NCBI GenBank assembly: GCA_020629315.1
Contig: JAHDDO010000009.1
Span: forward strand, 41,015-105,014
DNA from: Saprospiraceae bacterium
GTDB taxonomy: Bacteria; Bacteroidota; Bacteroidia; Chitinophagales; Saprospiraceae
DNA: 64,000 bases
Direction: 5' to 3'
The position numbers and the translations under genes are program-made. Below are positions 36,034 to 45,777 of this stretch, one piece after another. Below the pieces are notes generated by a model, which saw only the letters and a program-made list of their open reading frames with translations, made no database searches and was not told the origin of the DNA. Position 1 is the stretch's first letter, and every line of letters begins with the position of its first letter.

Positions 36034-37899
36034 TTACCGGCCTACATGTACTAAGAGCACTGAAATATCAGACGGCGAAACACCACTAATACGACTCGCT
36101 TGACCGATAGTTCTTGGTTTTTGTGTACTTAGTTTTTCTTTCGCTTCAGCAGATAAAGAAGGTAGTTTTTGATAATCAAAATCAGGGTGCAAAATCACAG
36201 ATTCTAGCCGATTCATTTTATCAACCATTTCTTGTTCTTTTTCGATATAGCCCGCATATTTGATTCGAGTTTCAGTTGAATGAATGACATCCTTAGCGAA
36301 AGTGCTCAAAAAATGCTTGGCTTCAGGTAAATGCTCTTGTAATACAGAAAGACCAACATGCGGTCTTGTTAGTAGACTGATCATTTTTACTTTTTGCTTT
36401 AATGCAGCACTACCTACAGACCTTAGAAATGGATTTATAAGCTCAGGATCAGCACTTGTTTTTTGTAAGAATTTTTCAATCGCTTTGATTTGGTCTTCTT
36501 TTTCATGTACCCGCTGTAATCGAGGCTCTATGTTTTCCATACCCAATCTGTGAGCCAACGGTGTCAACCGTATATCTGCATTGTCTTGTCGAAGTAATAT
36601 TCGATACTCAGCGCGTGATGTAAACATTCGATACGGCTCCTTAGTACCCTTATTTACCAGATCATCAATTAGTACACCGATATATCCTTCCGACCGTTTT
36701 AAAACAAAAGGCGCTAGGTCATGTATACTATTATGGGCATTGATCCCGGCCATCAAACCCTGACAAGCGGCTTCTTCATATCCGGTTGTACCATTGATTT
36801 GCCCGGCAAAAAACAGATGTTTTACTTGCCTTGTTTCAAGACTGATATCCAATTGTGTAGGCGGGAAAAAATCATACTCTATAGCGTAACCTGGACGGAA
36901 CATTTTCATATCCTCAAAGCCCACTACCTTTCTAAGCGCTTTGTATTGAACCTCTTCAGGAAGTGAACTTGAAAAGCCATTTACGTAAATCTCACATGTA
37001 TTTCGACCTTCTGGCTCGACAAATAACTGATGCCTATCTCTATCCGCAAATCGATCGATCTTATCTTCAATAGAAGGACAATATCTGGGACCTAGGCCAC
37101 GGATCCGACCATTAAACATAGGGGATCTATCAAAACCCTCCTTCAAGGTTTCGTGGACATCTTTACTGGTAAAGGTGATATGACAAGGGACCTGATCTGT
37201 CAATCTAGGTGTATCAGTGAACGAAAACTTAGACGGATTTTCATCACCTGGCTGTGTTTCCATTTTATCCCAATGCAGACTACGGCCATCTACTCTTGGT
37301 GGTGTTCCAGTCTTCATACGACCTGACTCGAAACCAAGTTCCAATAACTGTTCTGTGATTCCTGTGGCTGCTTTTTCACCGGCTCTACCACCCCCAAACT
37401 GTTTTTCACCAATATGAATAAGGCCATTAAGGAAAGTGCCATTAGTCAAGACCACAGCCTTCGACGGAATTTCTAATCCAATTCCAGTACGAACGCCTTT
37501 GCAAACACCATCTTTAACAATTAAGCCTTTTACCATTTCCTGCCAAAAATCAATATTTGGATGAGCCTCCAACATATGTCGCCATTTTGCAGCAAATTCC
37601 ATCCGATCACTTTGGGCTCTAGGACTCCACATAGCAGGACCCTTTGACATGTTTAACATCCTGAACTGGATCATTGTATGATCTGTTACAATGCCGGTAT
37701 AGCCACCTAAAGCATCTATTTCTCGAACGATTTGCCCTTTAGCTACACCACCCATAGCTGGATTACAAGACATCTGAGCAATGGTATTCATATTCATAGT
37801 GGCTAGAAGCACCTTGGAACCCATATTAGCGGCAGCTACAGCAGCTTCGCAACCGGCATGTCCGGCACCCACAACTATTACATCGTATTCTGGAAACAT
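36034..37899 (-). CDS. mnmG: tRNA uridine-5-carboxymethylaminomethyl modification enzyme MnmG
   Basis: MnmG (GidA) works with MnmE to install the cmnm5 group at U34 of tRNAs, using FAD. The FAD-binding VGAGHAGCEAA is at the N-terminus, and SCNPAMGGVAKGQIVREIDALGG is represented here by NPAMGGVAKGQ. GGGRAGEKAATG, the CPSIEDKI region, GQINGTTGYEEAA and the C-terminal SRISGVSPSDI helical domain complete the family. At 621 aa it is full length. The M28 gene ends one base from its stop (convergent). A -7 element lies only 5 nt upstream of the ATG, implying a nearly leaderless mRNA. Confidence 0.97.
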   Translation of the reverse strand: MFPEYDVIVVGAGHAGCEAAVAAANMGSKVLLATMNMNTIAQMSCNPAMGGVAKGQIVREIDALGGYTGIVTDHTMIQFRMLNMSKGPAMWSPRAQSDRMEFAAKWRHMLEAHPNIDFWQEMVKGLIVKDGVCKGVRTGIGLEIPSKAVVLTNGTFLNGLIHIGEKQFGGGRAGEKAATGITEQLLELGFESGRMKTGTPPRVDGRSLHWDKMETQPGDENPSKFSFTDTPRLTDQVPCHITFTSKDVHETLKEGFDRSPMFNGRIRGLGPRYCPSIEDKIDRFADRDRHQLFVEPEGRNTCEIYVNGFSSSLPEEVQYKALRKVVGFEDMKMFRPGYAIEYDFFPPTQLDISLETRQVKHLFFAGQINGTTGYEEAACQGLMAGINAHNSIHDLAPFVLKRSEGYIGVLIDDLVNKGTKEPYRMFTSRAEYRILLRQDNADIRLTPLAHRLGMENIEPRLQRVHEKEDQIKAIEKFLQKTSADPELINPFLRSVGSAALKQKVKMISLLTRPHVGLSVLQEHLPEAKHFLSTFAKDVIHSTETRIKYAGYIEKEQEMVDKMNRLESVILHPDFDYQKLPSLSAEAKEKLSTQKPRTIGQASRISGVSPSDISVLLVHVGR

Positions 37900-37904
37900 G
37901 GACG

Positions 37905-37912
37905 CAAAGGTA
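37905..37912 (-). promoter_or_regulatory. -7 element directly upstream of mnmG
   Basis: The minus strand reads TACCTTTG, followed by CGTCC and then the ATG at 37899. Transcription normally begins a few bases after this element, so the mRNA would start at or within a few bases of the start codon. No -33 TTG is seen at a normal distance. Confidence 0.45.
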
Positions 37913-37978
37913 TATGAGTTTTTGCAGTCACACTATATTAGATGAAGCATAGTTTTAAATGTAATATTTAGTTTTTTT

Positions 37979-38110
37979 TCTGGGCGAGCCCTCCGACGCT
38001 AACGGTCTGAGGTCAGGCTGTCCAGGGGTTCGTTTCACTCCGTCCATTCGCTCATATCGCGAAGTGGACAGCAAGCTCCCTTCACATCCTTCTCGCAAAA
38101 TAGGGCGCAT
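37979..38110 (+). repeat. GC-rich structured intergenic element 2
   Basis: After a T-tract comes GGGCGAGCCCT with a hairpin CCTCCGAC / GTCTGAGG (37990-37997 and 38005-38012), then CAGGCTGTCC. A second strong hairpin follows, GTCCATTCGC-TCATATC-GCGAAGTGGAC (38042-38069), and the block ends TTCACATCCTTCTCGC. Its order of T-tract, GCCCT, hairpin, CAGGCTG-CC, hairpin matches the element at 16600-16705 in opposite orientation. It looks like a degenerate copy of a dispersed Bacteroidota intergenic repeat. I see no gene in it. Confidence 0.55.
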
Positions 38111-38152
38111 GAAAAAATAGATTTGTATTTTAAGTAAGCAATCATCCTAATC

Positions 38153-41100
38153 ATGTATAGAAAAACAATGATCTTAATAGCCCTTTTGGTAGTCTTCCAA
38201 GGGCGTGCTAATGAAACATATTCAGGTGGTGAAGGAACTGATTTTTTTACCAAAGTAGATAATTACTTAAATGGCTTTCTAGCAGTTGGCGCCAGTTATA
38301 ATGAAGAATCAGATGCACTCTTGCCGTTCATAGTCCGATTTGATATTGCAGGGAATAAGGTAGAGGAACGGGTATTAGATGATTTAGGATTTGCAGATAA
38401 TACCATAGCAAGAGGATTTATCGAAAAAGAAAATGGAAACATCCTTTTATATGGTGAAAGCAGGATAGGAAATTTTAATGATTATCAAGGTTTTGTGATA
38501 GAACTAAATAGTGATTTAAGCGTGACTATGTTTCGTTTTTACCCTAGCATTTTCACTATTAATGATGCGGTGGCAATGGATGATGGATATCTGTTGGCAG
38601 GCACTTACGAAAGCGATGGACGGTATTTAAAAATCAGAGAAGATGGATTTCCTGAGTTTCATCGTACTATTATTATTCACAACGAAACGGTAATTACAAA
38701 TATTCTTGAAGTAAATAGTGAAGAATTTATAATTGCCGGATATTCTTTAAGAATTGGAGCATCAGATGATGGGATATTTGTGGAGAGACATCATTTGAAC
38801 TCAGGTTTAATATGGAGCCAAACTGAAGCAACAATACTACCTTTTAATTTTTTCCCTGAAGCGGATATGGGCAACACGCTAGCCTTACATGAAACTAGCA
38901 ATGGAGAAATATTGATTGCGGTGCAAAGATCTTATAAGTATTCCACTCAGTTATTCAGCTTTGAAATTCAAAATGGAAATAGCTCTATGACTCAAATTGA
39001 AGCCTCTTATTTACCAAGTAATATTACTTGTTTAGGCATCACTGAATCAGATGAGATAATATTAGGTGGTTACTCAAATGAAAATAATCCTCACGCAAGT
39101 TTATCCTTAATTACGAAAACGGGGCTTTTATTGGATTTAAAACAAATTGATCGAATAGAGAGTGAGGAACGATTTAATTCCATGATTAAAACTGAGGCTG
39201 GATTTGTTCTAGTGGGAGCTGCAACAAAGCCAAATGCTAGTTTAGGAGATGATTATGATGCTTGGAGTTTAATCATTTCAGATTCTCTACAATTTGAAGC
39301 GAATACAGTAAATTTCTCTATCAGCCTAGATACAAATAATGACTGTATAAGCGATCAAGAACCGCTTATTTTGGACCAATGGCGGATTGAAGTTTCTGGT
39401 AATAATAAAAAACAATTTGTTGACTTCAATGAATCTGTAGAAAGCACGTTTTTAGAAGCCGGAGCCTATGAAGCGACCTTACTTTATTTAGGAGAAAGTG
39501 ATATTTTTTCCACCTGTATACCTGAAGTGAGTTTTGAAGTAGTAAATAATGAAATACCTGAGCCTATTGACTTTGTAGTTAGCGAACGGACTTCAAATTG
39601 TTCAAAACTACAAGTTGAGATTTCGCATGATGGTATGGTTCCTTGTGAAATAACCAATGCTCAAATATTAGTTAGAAATCTTTCACACACTAATTCGCAG
39701 GATGAACGAATTTATATCCAGGTGGACCCCGCGTTACAACTGGTGGAAGAAAGTTTGCCTTCTATTGCAGTTGGTGATACTTTTTATGAAATTCCGCTAC
39801 CCGATCTAGAAGCCGGAACACAACGAATAATTAACCTTGGCTTCTTGTTAAATTGTGATGTCCAATGGGGTTTAAGTCATGAAATTATAGCAAGTGCAGA
39901 ATCAGATTTTTGTATTGACAATTGGGCAGGAGCCATATTTGAAGTGGAAGGAGAATGTAGATCAAACGAGGTAGTCTTTGAGCTTAAAAATGTAGGTAAT
40001 GGGGGCCCCAATACATCATCCAGATGTAGTGTTCTTAGAAATGATCGTTGGCTTTTTAGGGACTCCCTTATAGCCTTAGCTAAAGATGGTCCAGCTAGTA
40101 TCATTTCCCTCCCTAAAGATGGCAGCACCTATCGTATAGAGTTAGATGCTCCGCCAAATCTTGAGCAATATGGAAAAATCATAAAAGTTATTGAGGCTTG
40201 TGGAAAAAACCCATCTGGAATAGCTGATATTCATTTTAAAGATATGTATCCCATATTGCGAAAAGGCACATATCAAAGTTATTGCATTGCTTCTAATAAA
40301 TTTAGTCAAGAAAATTTCTTGTCTTCTAAAGTTCAAGGCTTAGGTGAAGATCTTAATTTTAATAATAGGGAGAGCGTATCATTTGAATGTAGTTACAAGA
40401 ATGAATCTCAATTTGCCTTAAATAAAACACGAGTTTATCTCCATTTTCGTAGTAACATTAAACCAGGTAGTTTACAACTTTTATCTTATCCAGGTCAAGT
40501 AAGGATTTCTTATTTACATCCTCAATATGCAATGGTAGAATTCGAAGATATATCCATTGAAAGTGGAAAAAATTTACAATTTAGTTTTAAAGTTACGCCT
40601 TTAGAGGATTGGTTATCTGGAACATTTATGAATTTAAATGCAATGATTTCAATTAATGAAAATGAGATGAGATACCTTGACGATGTATTGCTTCGTCTTG
40701 CTACTAATTCTCCGATGATAGAAGATGAAGGGTATTTGTATGATGGTAATTTAAAACATTTCACAAGCAGAACTACTGAACGAGCAGAGGATATACACAA
40801 AACTTCAGATGGTTTTTTGATACATGGAATTTCTCAGTTTTCAACTGGTGAAATGTTTAATGATGTCATAATGATTGTAGATAAAACTGGCCAAACAAAT
40901 CAACTTCAACTAAATGCAAATAGTCAAGGCACCTTAATGACTTCAAAGTCAATAGTCTTTAATAATAATACGGCACTTTATGTTGATAGTCCAGAATTAG
41001 GTGAGTTACAAGTCGTAAGTAAATCTTTTAGTGGAGAAGTTTTGTGGGATTATAGTCGAGATTTTGGTCAATCTGGATTGGGAATTTCAGACCCTATCTT

Positions 41101-42085
41101 GCTTTCAAATGGAAATGCATTTGTATTTATAGAAATAAGCAGCCAAGGGATTGATACTTATTACTCGATAATTTTTGATGAACAAGGAAATATTGTAAAT
41201 GAAAACACCTACAATTTCGATTTTGATGGCGGGTACTTGGGTTTTTTTATAACTGAGTTGGCAAACGGAAACATTGTTTTGACGGATAAACATGCTACTA
41301 ATTTTACCGAAACAATGTTTTGGTTTTTATTGCTTAATAGTAATGGTGATGAAATTGAATCAGGAACCTATAATTATCCTGGGAGAATAAATCTATTTGA
41401 TATTGCAGCGACACCTAATGGATATGTATTATTAGGCGGTGAAACCTTGGAGAATTGGGATTGGAAAAATGGCTTGTTTTATTTTGACATGCAAGGAAAT
41501 TTCAATAATGCTCAATTTTTTGATTTAAGTACCGATCAATTCTGGCAAGCTATCACTGCGAAACCAGATTCATCTTTTTTTATTACTGGAAAAATTTACT
41601 TGGATGACACTTCTGAAAGTGATATACTTTTATTAAAAATAAAAGACGAAGGAGAAATTGAATGGGAAAAGAACATTGGAACAAAATATAGAGAAGCAGG
41701 GAAGGGAATAGCTATAAATGGAAATCAAATTGGGATTATTGGCGAACGAACAGGACCAGCTGGCATTTATAATGGGAATGACTTAATTTGGCTAGTCACA
41801 GATTTAGAAGGCGACCTAATTTCAAATGTAGAACAAATCCCTCACCAAGTAAGCGAACAAATTATTCTCCGTCCTAATCCGGCACGTAACAAGCTCTTTG
41901 TGGATTATATAAATCACGAAATGCCATCCACTTGGCAGATTATTAACACAAGTGGGATAGTTGTCAAGAAAGGAACGTCATCATTATCTCCAATAGAAAT
42001 TGATATACAAGATTTAAATCAAGGGGCCTATTATTTTAAAGTCTGTAATGAAAACGGTCTAATTCAACGATTTATCAAGACGTAA
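38153..42085 (+). CDS. Large T9SS-sorted secreted protein, 1310 aa
   Basis: The start MYRKTMILIALLVVFQGRAN is a signal peptide. Residues about 25-390 and 870-1230 carry repeated blades of the type GG/AATPNGYVLLGGE, EIEWEKNIGTKYREAGKGIA and VLVGAATKPNASLGDDYDAW, which resemble beta-propeller delta-60-like repeats. The central part (about 400-850) is Ig-like. A sorting domain begins near ILRPNPARNKLFVD and ends LIQRFIKT; here the usual YPNP is RPNP. No catalytic motif is recognised. Its base use is more AT-rich than the neighbouring housekeeping genes, a feature shared with other secreted proteins here. Confidence 0.85.
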   Translation: MYRKTMILIALLVVFQGRANETYSGGEGTDFFTKVDNYLNGFLAVGASYNEESDALLPFIVRFDIAGNKVEERVLDDLGFADNTIARGFIEKENGNILLYGESRIGNFNDYQGFVIELNSDLSVTMFRFYPSIFTINDAVAMDDGYLLAGTYESDGRYLKIREDGFPEFHRTIIIHNETVITNILEVNSEEFIIAGYSLRIGASDDGIFVERHHLNSGLIWSQTEATILPFNFFPEADMGNTLALHETSNGEILIAVQRSYKYSTQLFSFEIQNGNSSMTQIEASYLPSNITCLGITESDEIILGGYSNENNPHASLSLITKTGLLLDLKQIDRIESEERFNSMIKTEAGFVLVGAATKPNASLGDDYDAWSLIISDSLQFEANTVNFSISLDTNNDCISDQEPLILDQWRIEVSGNNKKQFVDFNESVESTFLEAGAYEATLLYLGESDIFSTCIPEVSFEVVNNEIPEPIDFVVSERTSNCSKLQVEISHDGMVPCEITNAQILVRNLSHTNSQDERIYIQVDPALQLVEESLPSIAVGDTFYEIPLPDLEAGTQRIINLGFLLNCDVQWGLSHEIIASAESDFCIDNWAGAIFEVEGECRSNEVVFELKNVGNGGPNTSSRCSVLRNDRWLFRDSLIALAKDGPASIISLPKDGSTYRIELDAPPNLEQYGKIIKVIEACGKNPSGIADIHFKDMYPILRKGTYQSYCIASNKFSQENFLSSKVQGLGEDLNFNNRESVSFECSYKNESQFALNKTRVYLHFRSNIKPGSLQLLSYPGQVRISYLHPQYAMVEFEDISIESGKNLQFSFKVTPLEDWLSGTFMNLNAMISINENEMRYLDDVLLRLATNSPMIEDEGYLYDGNLKHFTSRTTERAEDIHKTSDGFLIHGISQFSTGEMFNDVIMIVDKTGQTNQLQLNANSQGTLMTSKSIVFNNNTALYVDSPELGELQVVSKSFSGEVLWDYSRDFGQSGLGISDPILLSNGNAFVFIEISSQGIDTYYSIIFDEQGNIVNENTYNFDFDGGYLGFFITELANGNIVLTDKHATNFTETMFWFLLLNSNGDEIESGTYNYPGRINLFDIAATPNGYVLLGGETLENWDWKNGLFYFDMQGNFNNAQFFDLSTDQFWQAITAKPDSSFFITGKIYLDDTSESDILLLKIKDEGEIEWEKNIGTKYREAGKGIAINGNQIGIIGERTGPAGIYNGNDLIWLVTDLEGDLISNVEQIPHQVSEQIILRPNPARNKLFVDYINHEMPSTWQIINTSGIVVKKGTSSLSPIEIDIQDLNQGAYYFKVCNENGLIQRFIKT

Positions 42086-42280
42086 ATAATAAGGATTATA
42101 CTAGAACAATATTAGTAGTTGACAAAAGCTGATGAAGTAACTTATGCCTAAAAAAGAGCTCACACGTGATTACTCTGGAAATTATGGTTTAGGAGTCTGC
42201 GGAGAATATCATTAGTTTGACCTACATAGAATATATCATGTACAGGAGCATATAAGATATAAGTATAAAATGTGGGCATA

Positions 42281-42319
42281 AAAAAAAGGTCAAACAATGA
42301 AAATCATCATTTGACCTTT
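42281..42319 (-). terminator. Intrinsic terminator of the tRNA-Asn gene
   Basis: On the minus strand AAAGGTCAAA pairs with TTTGACCTTT (42310-42319 and 42285-42294) across a loop of about 15 nt and is followed by a run of T (42281-42287). It starts right after the tRNA 3' end. Confidence 0.8.
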
Positions 42320-42321
42320 AG

Positions 42322-42395
42322 CGCCTCCTCAAGGACTTGAACCTTGGACCTACGGATTAACAGTCCGCCGCTCTAACCAGCTGAGCTAAGGAGGC
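42322..42395 (-). tRNA. tRNA-Asn (GUU)
   Basis: The minus strand folds as a complete cloverleaf of 74 nt: acceptor GCCTCCT/AGGAGGC, D-arm GCTC-AGCTGGTTAGA-GAGC-type, anticodon arm with CTGTTAATC (anticodon GTT at 42359-42361), and T-arm with GGTTCAAGTCC. The discriminator is G at 42322. CCA is not encoded. The gap 42086-42577 otherwise contains only its terminator and, at 42397-42548, nothing I can recognise. Confidence 0.97.
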
Positions 42396-42577
42396 GTTTG
42401 CGGATGGCAAAAATAGAAGAACAATCCTTAATGCAAAAATTTTTTTCACAAAACTTGCATCTCATGCGTTAGGATTATGGTAGCATGTATTAAATGCTAA
42501 ATATTGTTTAAAAATGAGGGGTCATCAGCGAACAGCATTTGATTGACTTACCTTTATGATAGCAAACACTTGAAACG

Positions 42578-45500
42578 ATAAAGCTAGACTTTTCCATATC
42601 CTATGCTCTGCTTATATTTTTACTAGCAGGGACTCAGCTTTCTTTTGCTCAATTAGAAGGTAATATCCTTGTATTGCCTGAACAGGATAACCATGCTTTA
42701 CTAAAAAATAGTCTTGGAGAAGAACAAGGTCCATTTGAATTTGCCACAGCTATAAAAACTATAATTGATATTGCTAATGATGATGGGTGGGTAAGTACAG
42801 ATGAAGATCGATTTGTTTGGCGAAAGTTATTTTACTCTGCAGGCGCACACTCATTAAATTTTGGTTTTACCAGTTATAATATGCCTGTAGGTGGATCTAT
42901 GATTCTCTATAATGATGATGAATCAGATATTAAAGGCCCATTTACTGAGACAGATAATGAATCGCACGGCCAGTTATGGACTCCAATCGTAAAAGGAGAT
43001 AAGGTTTGGTTGGAAGTAAGTGTTCCAATGGATGTAATCCAAGAATTGGATCTTCAGTTATATAGTGTAAACCATGATTTTAGCGGGTTATTTCCAGGTT
43101 CTGGATCTTGTCATCTTGATGTTGCCTGTGGATTAGAAGATGGCTATCCACAAGTAGATCAATATAGAAACATGATTAGCAGTGTTGGTGCGTATCATTT
43201 TAGCGGCACCAAGATTTGCTCTGGTGCTTTAATGAACAATGCTTCAAATGATTGCACCCCTTTTTTCTTAACGGCTGAACATTGTAATGTTAATCAAGTT
43301 ACGGCCCCAACCGTTGTAGTTTATTGGAACTATGTAAATAGTTACTGTCGATTACCGGGTAGTATAGAAAGTGGGCAAACGGGCAATGGTATTTTGAACC
43401 AATATAACACAGGTGCTACGTTTAGGGCTGGATGGGATGAAAGTGACTTTACATTAATAGAGTTAGATGATCCTTTATTACCTGAACACCAATTATACCT
43501 GTTAGGATGGGATAGAGGTCTTGCATTACCTTCTTCTAGTGTAATGATTCACCACCCTAGAGTTGAAGAAAAACGCATATCAATAAATGTTGACAAGGTT
43601 AGATATAAAGACAATAATGTAAACGAGAAATATATCACGGTAGATAATTGGGAAATTGGTTCTTCAGAAATTGGTTCTTCAGGTTCTCCCTTGTTAAATG
43701 AAGAAGGGTTGGTCATTGGACAGCTAAATGGCGGTCAGGCCGCTTGTGGAAACAATGATTATGATGAGTTTGGTTGGTTAAGAGCTAGCTGGCAAGGTGG
43801 CGGGACCATGAGTACTCAACTTTCATCTTGGTTAGATCCGGATGGTATCGCTGGTACTAGCATGAATGGTATGGCGTGTGGCTATGCTGTTTTAATGAGT
43901 GAACAACATGCCGCTATTTGCACGGAGCAGGTCAATACGTATAGTATAGAAGGAGAAATAAGCACCGCCTTCTCTGGAGATGTCTTGTTGACAGTTGATA
44001 ATCCAGAGAATATTAGCGTCTCTTTCTCTAGTGGGAATATATCTCCAGGGGGTGCCTTTACCTTGCAATTATATGATTTGGATCAGCTATCTTCTAATTC
44101 ATATCCGCTTACTATTAAGGCCAAGAATGGTCCTCAAATGGCTGAACAAAAGATATGGTTGACCATTTCAGGAAATACACCCTTGAAGCCTGAACTTGTT
44201 TTTCCAGAACATTATCAAAATGATATATCTCTGACACCTTATTTGCAATGGTCAATGGATGACCATGCCAATTTTTACAGAATACAAATTGATGATGCCG
44301 AAGACTATGAAAGTCCAATCGTAGATATAACCGTAAAAAATAATGGGGTTCTTCAGCCTTTCGAATTAGAAGGCAGCACTCAGTATTTATGGCGAGTTAA
44401 AGGGCTAAACAATTGTGGAGAAAGTGAGTGGTCCGACAGTCATATATTCAATACAAAGAATAGATTTTGCAGCACAGTGACATGGGATGGTGCCTTACTA
44501 ATTCCAACGAATGCATCTATTGTGCAAGCACAAGTTACCAATCCATATAATTTGGCACTAGAAAGTGTTTACGTACCGAATATAAGAGGTTCTCATAGTT
44601 ATATAGGAGATATCAGTTTTAGTCTATATCATCAAAGCACTCTGGTGACATTGTGGGATAATCAATGCGGTAGTGACGAAGATTTTGATTTTGGCTTTAG
44701 TGATATTTCCGCAGCACCTAAAAGCTGTCCACCTACACATGGAAATATCATTGAATCGCATGAGCCTCTTTCACAATTCGCAGGCATAGCCTCAAGTGGT
44801 ATTTGGTCATTAGTGATTAAAGATGATTTTGACAGTGATGGTGGCGTTCTAGAGCATTGGGAACTTGAATTTTGCTTTACAGATAGCGAACCAAACACCT
44901 TCTTGACTGAATCGCCAAGTTACCTATTATGTCCCAATGAAGATTTATTCATAGAATGCTATGTTAAGGTAAATGAGCCCAACGAGTTAGGTTTGCAAGT
45001 GTTTGATGAAGAAGGCAATGAGCTTTCGGTATCCTATTCGATAAATAATTTAGATAATAATCAAATTGCTAGAGTATTAATAGATGAATTACCGGCACAT
45101 CTAGGAAACGAATTTCCAATAACATTAAAAGCGTTTACAAATTCTGTTGTTTTAGAACAAGAGGTTCATATTTCCCGTCGATCTGAAGGAGCGGCAACTG
45201 TAGTGTTAGAGCCTGACCACGGTGAATCCTATCATATGGATGAGCCTGTGATTATTGAATTGGAAACAGAGCCGGATGACCTTTCATTTTTGGTAGAAAT
45301 TGCCACAGATACTTCATTTACGGATATAGTATACCAATATCAAGGTTTAGAATCCATTATTGTAGTGGACGCTATTTTTTCAGATAGCAGCTTTTATTAT
45401 TTACGAGTTAAGAATGAAAAAGATCAAGCCTGCTCAGGCTTAACGGATATAATCCCTTTTGAATACGGTTTTACTTCGGACACAAAAAATCTTTCAGAAT

Positions 45501-45736
45501 CTGTGGATATAAGGATCTACCCTAATCCTACGGATGGAGAGCTTACCATTTTATGTCCAGAGCTTTCAAATCCAACATTGTTTATTTTCAATTGCCTTGG
45601 CCAAATAAAACACACATCCTTAATAGAAAATGGCCAAAAAACAATAGGTACCTCAACTTGGGAGCAAGGTATTTATTACGCAATAGTAGAAGAACAAGGG
45701 GTTAGAATAATTAAAGAATTTCAGGTTATCCGCTAA
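42578..45736 (+). CDS. Lysyl-endopeptidase-like serine protease with T9SS sorting domain
   Basis: A multidomain secreted S1-type protease. Counting from a TTG at 42674, the triad is H203 (LTAEHCN), D258 (DESDFTLIELDD) and S338 (GSSGSPL). Domains then follow as FN3 (about 495-590), a proprotein-convertase P-domain (about 595-750, ending EHWELEFCF), further Ig/FN3 (to about 925) and a sorting domain starting RIYPNPTDGEL. TTG 42674 would remove the signal peptide. The frame stays open upstream to 42563 and encodes a perfect one, KLDFSISYALLIFLLAGTQ then LSFAQ, directly after ATA AAG at 42578. No ATG, GTG or TTG lies before it in frame, so I place the start at ATA 42578 provisionally (1052 aa). 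The WEIGSSEIGSSGSP spacing matches Achromobacter-type lysyl endopeptidases. Confidence 0.85.
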   Translation: MKLDFSISYALLIFLLAGTQLSFAQLEGNILVLPEQDNHALLKNSLGEEQGPFEFATAIKTIIDIANDDGWVSTDEDRFVWRKLFYSAGAHSLNFGFTSYNMPVGGSMILYNDDESDIKGPFTETDNESHGQLWTPIVKGDKVWLEVSVPMDVIQELDLQLYSVNHDFSGLFPGSGSCHLDVACGLEDGYPQVDQYRNMISSVGAYHFSGTKICSGALMNNASNDCTPFFLTAEHCNVNQVTAPTVVVYWNYVNSYCRLPGSIESGQTGNGILNQYNTGATFRAGWDESDFTLIELDDPLLPEHQLYLLGWDRGLALPSSSVMIHHPRVEEKRISINVDKVRYKDNNVNEKYITVDNWEIGSSEIGSSGSPLLNEEGLVIGQLNGGQAACGNNDYDEFGWLRASWQGGGTMSTQLSSWLDPDGIAGTSMNGMACGYAVLMSEQHAAICTEQVNTYSIEGEISTAFSGDVLLTVDNPENISVSFSSGNISPGGAFTLQLYDLDQLSSNSYPLTIKAKNGPQMAEQKIWLTISGNTPLKPELVFPEHYQNDISLTPYLQWSMDDHANFYRIQIDDAEDYESPIVDITVKNNGVLQPFELEGSTQYLWRVKGLNNCGESEWSDSHIFNTKNRFCSTVTWDGALLIPTNASIVQAQVTNPYNLALESVYVPNIRGSHSYIGDISFSLYHQSTLVTLWDNQCGSDEDFDFGFSDISAAPKSCPPTHGNIIESHEPLSQFAGIASSGIWSLVIKDDFDSDGGVLEHWELEFCFTDSEPNTFLTESPSYLLCPNEDLFIECYVKVNEPNELGLQVFDEEGNELSVSYSINNLDNNQIARVLIDELPAHLGNEFPITLKAFTNSVVLEQEVHISRRSEGAATVVLEPDHGESYHMDEPVIIELETEPDDLSFLVEIATDTSFTDIVYQYQGLESIIVVDAIFSDSSFYYLRVKNEKDQACSGLTDIIPFEYGFTSDTKNLSESVDIRIYPNPTDGELTILCPELSNPTLFIFNCLGQIKHTSLIENGQKTIGTSTWEQGIYYAIVEEQGVRIIKEFQVIR

Positions 45737-45748
45737 ACGTGCTTTTCT

Positions 45749-45756
45749 TACATTTG
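45749..45756 (+). promoter_or_regulatory. -7 element upstream of the PfkB kinase
   Basis: TACATTTG matches TAnnTTTG and lies 21 nt before the ATG at 45778. The -33 part is not clear. Confidence 0.45.
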
Positions 45757-45777
45757 TGGGGTTAAAAAGTACCAAAT

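Noticed and set aside
36020..36046. Small hairpin CGGTAA-T-TTACCG at the junction of the M28 peptidase and mnmG genes.
   Set aside because: The stem is short, overlaps both stop codons and has no T-tract on either strand.
38035..38253. Minus-strand open frame of 72 codons across the structured intergenic element.
   Set aside because: It lies partly over the start of the 1310-aa gene and partly over hairpins and has no protein-like features.
42397..42548. Gap upstream of the tRNA-Asn gene searched for a second tRNA or small RNA.
   Set aside because: No cloverleaf, strong hairpin or open frame with protein-like composition was found.
43652..43681. Perfect 15-bp tandem duplication (GAAATTGGTTCTTCA twice) just before the catalytic serine of the protease.
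   Set aside because: It looked like a slippage insertion, but W-x-x-G-x-x-E-x-G-S-S-G-S-P has the spacing usual for lysyl-endopeptidase-like proteins, so no residues seem to have been added.
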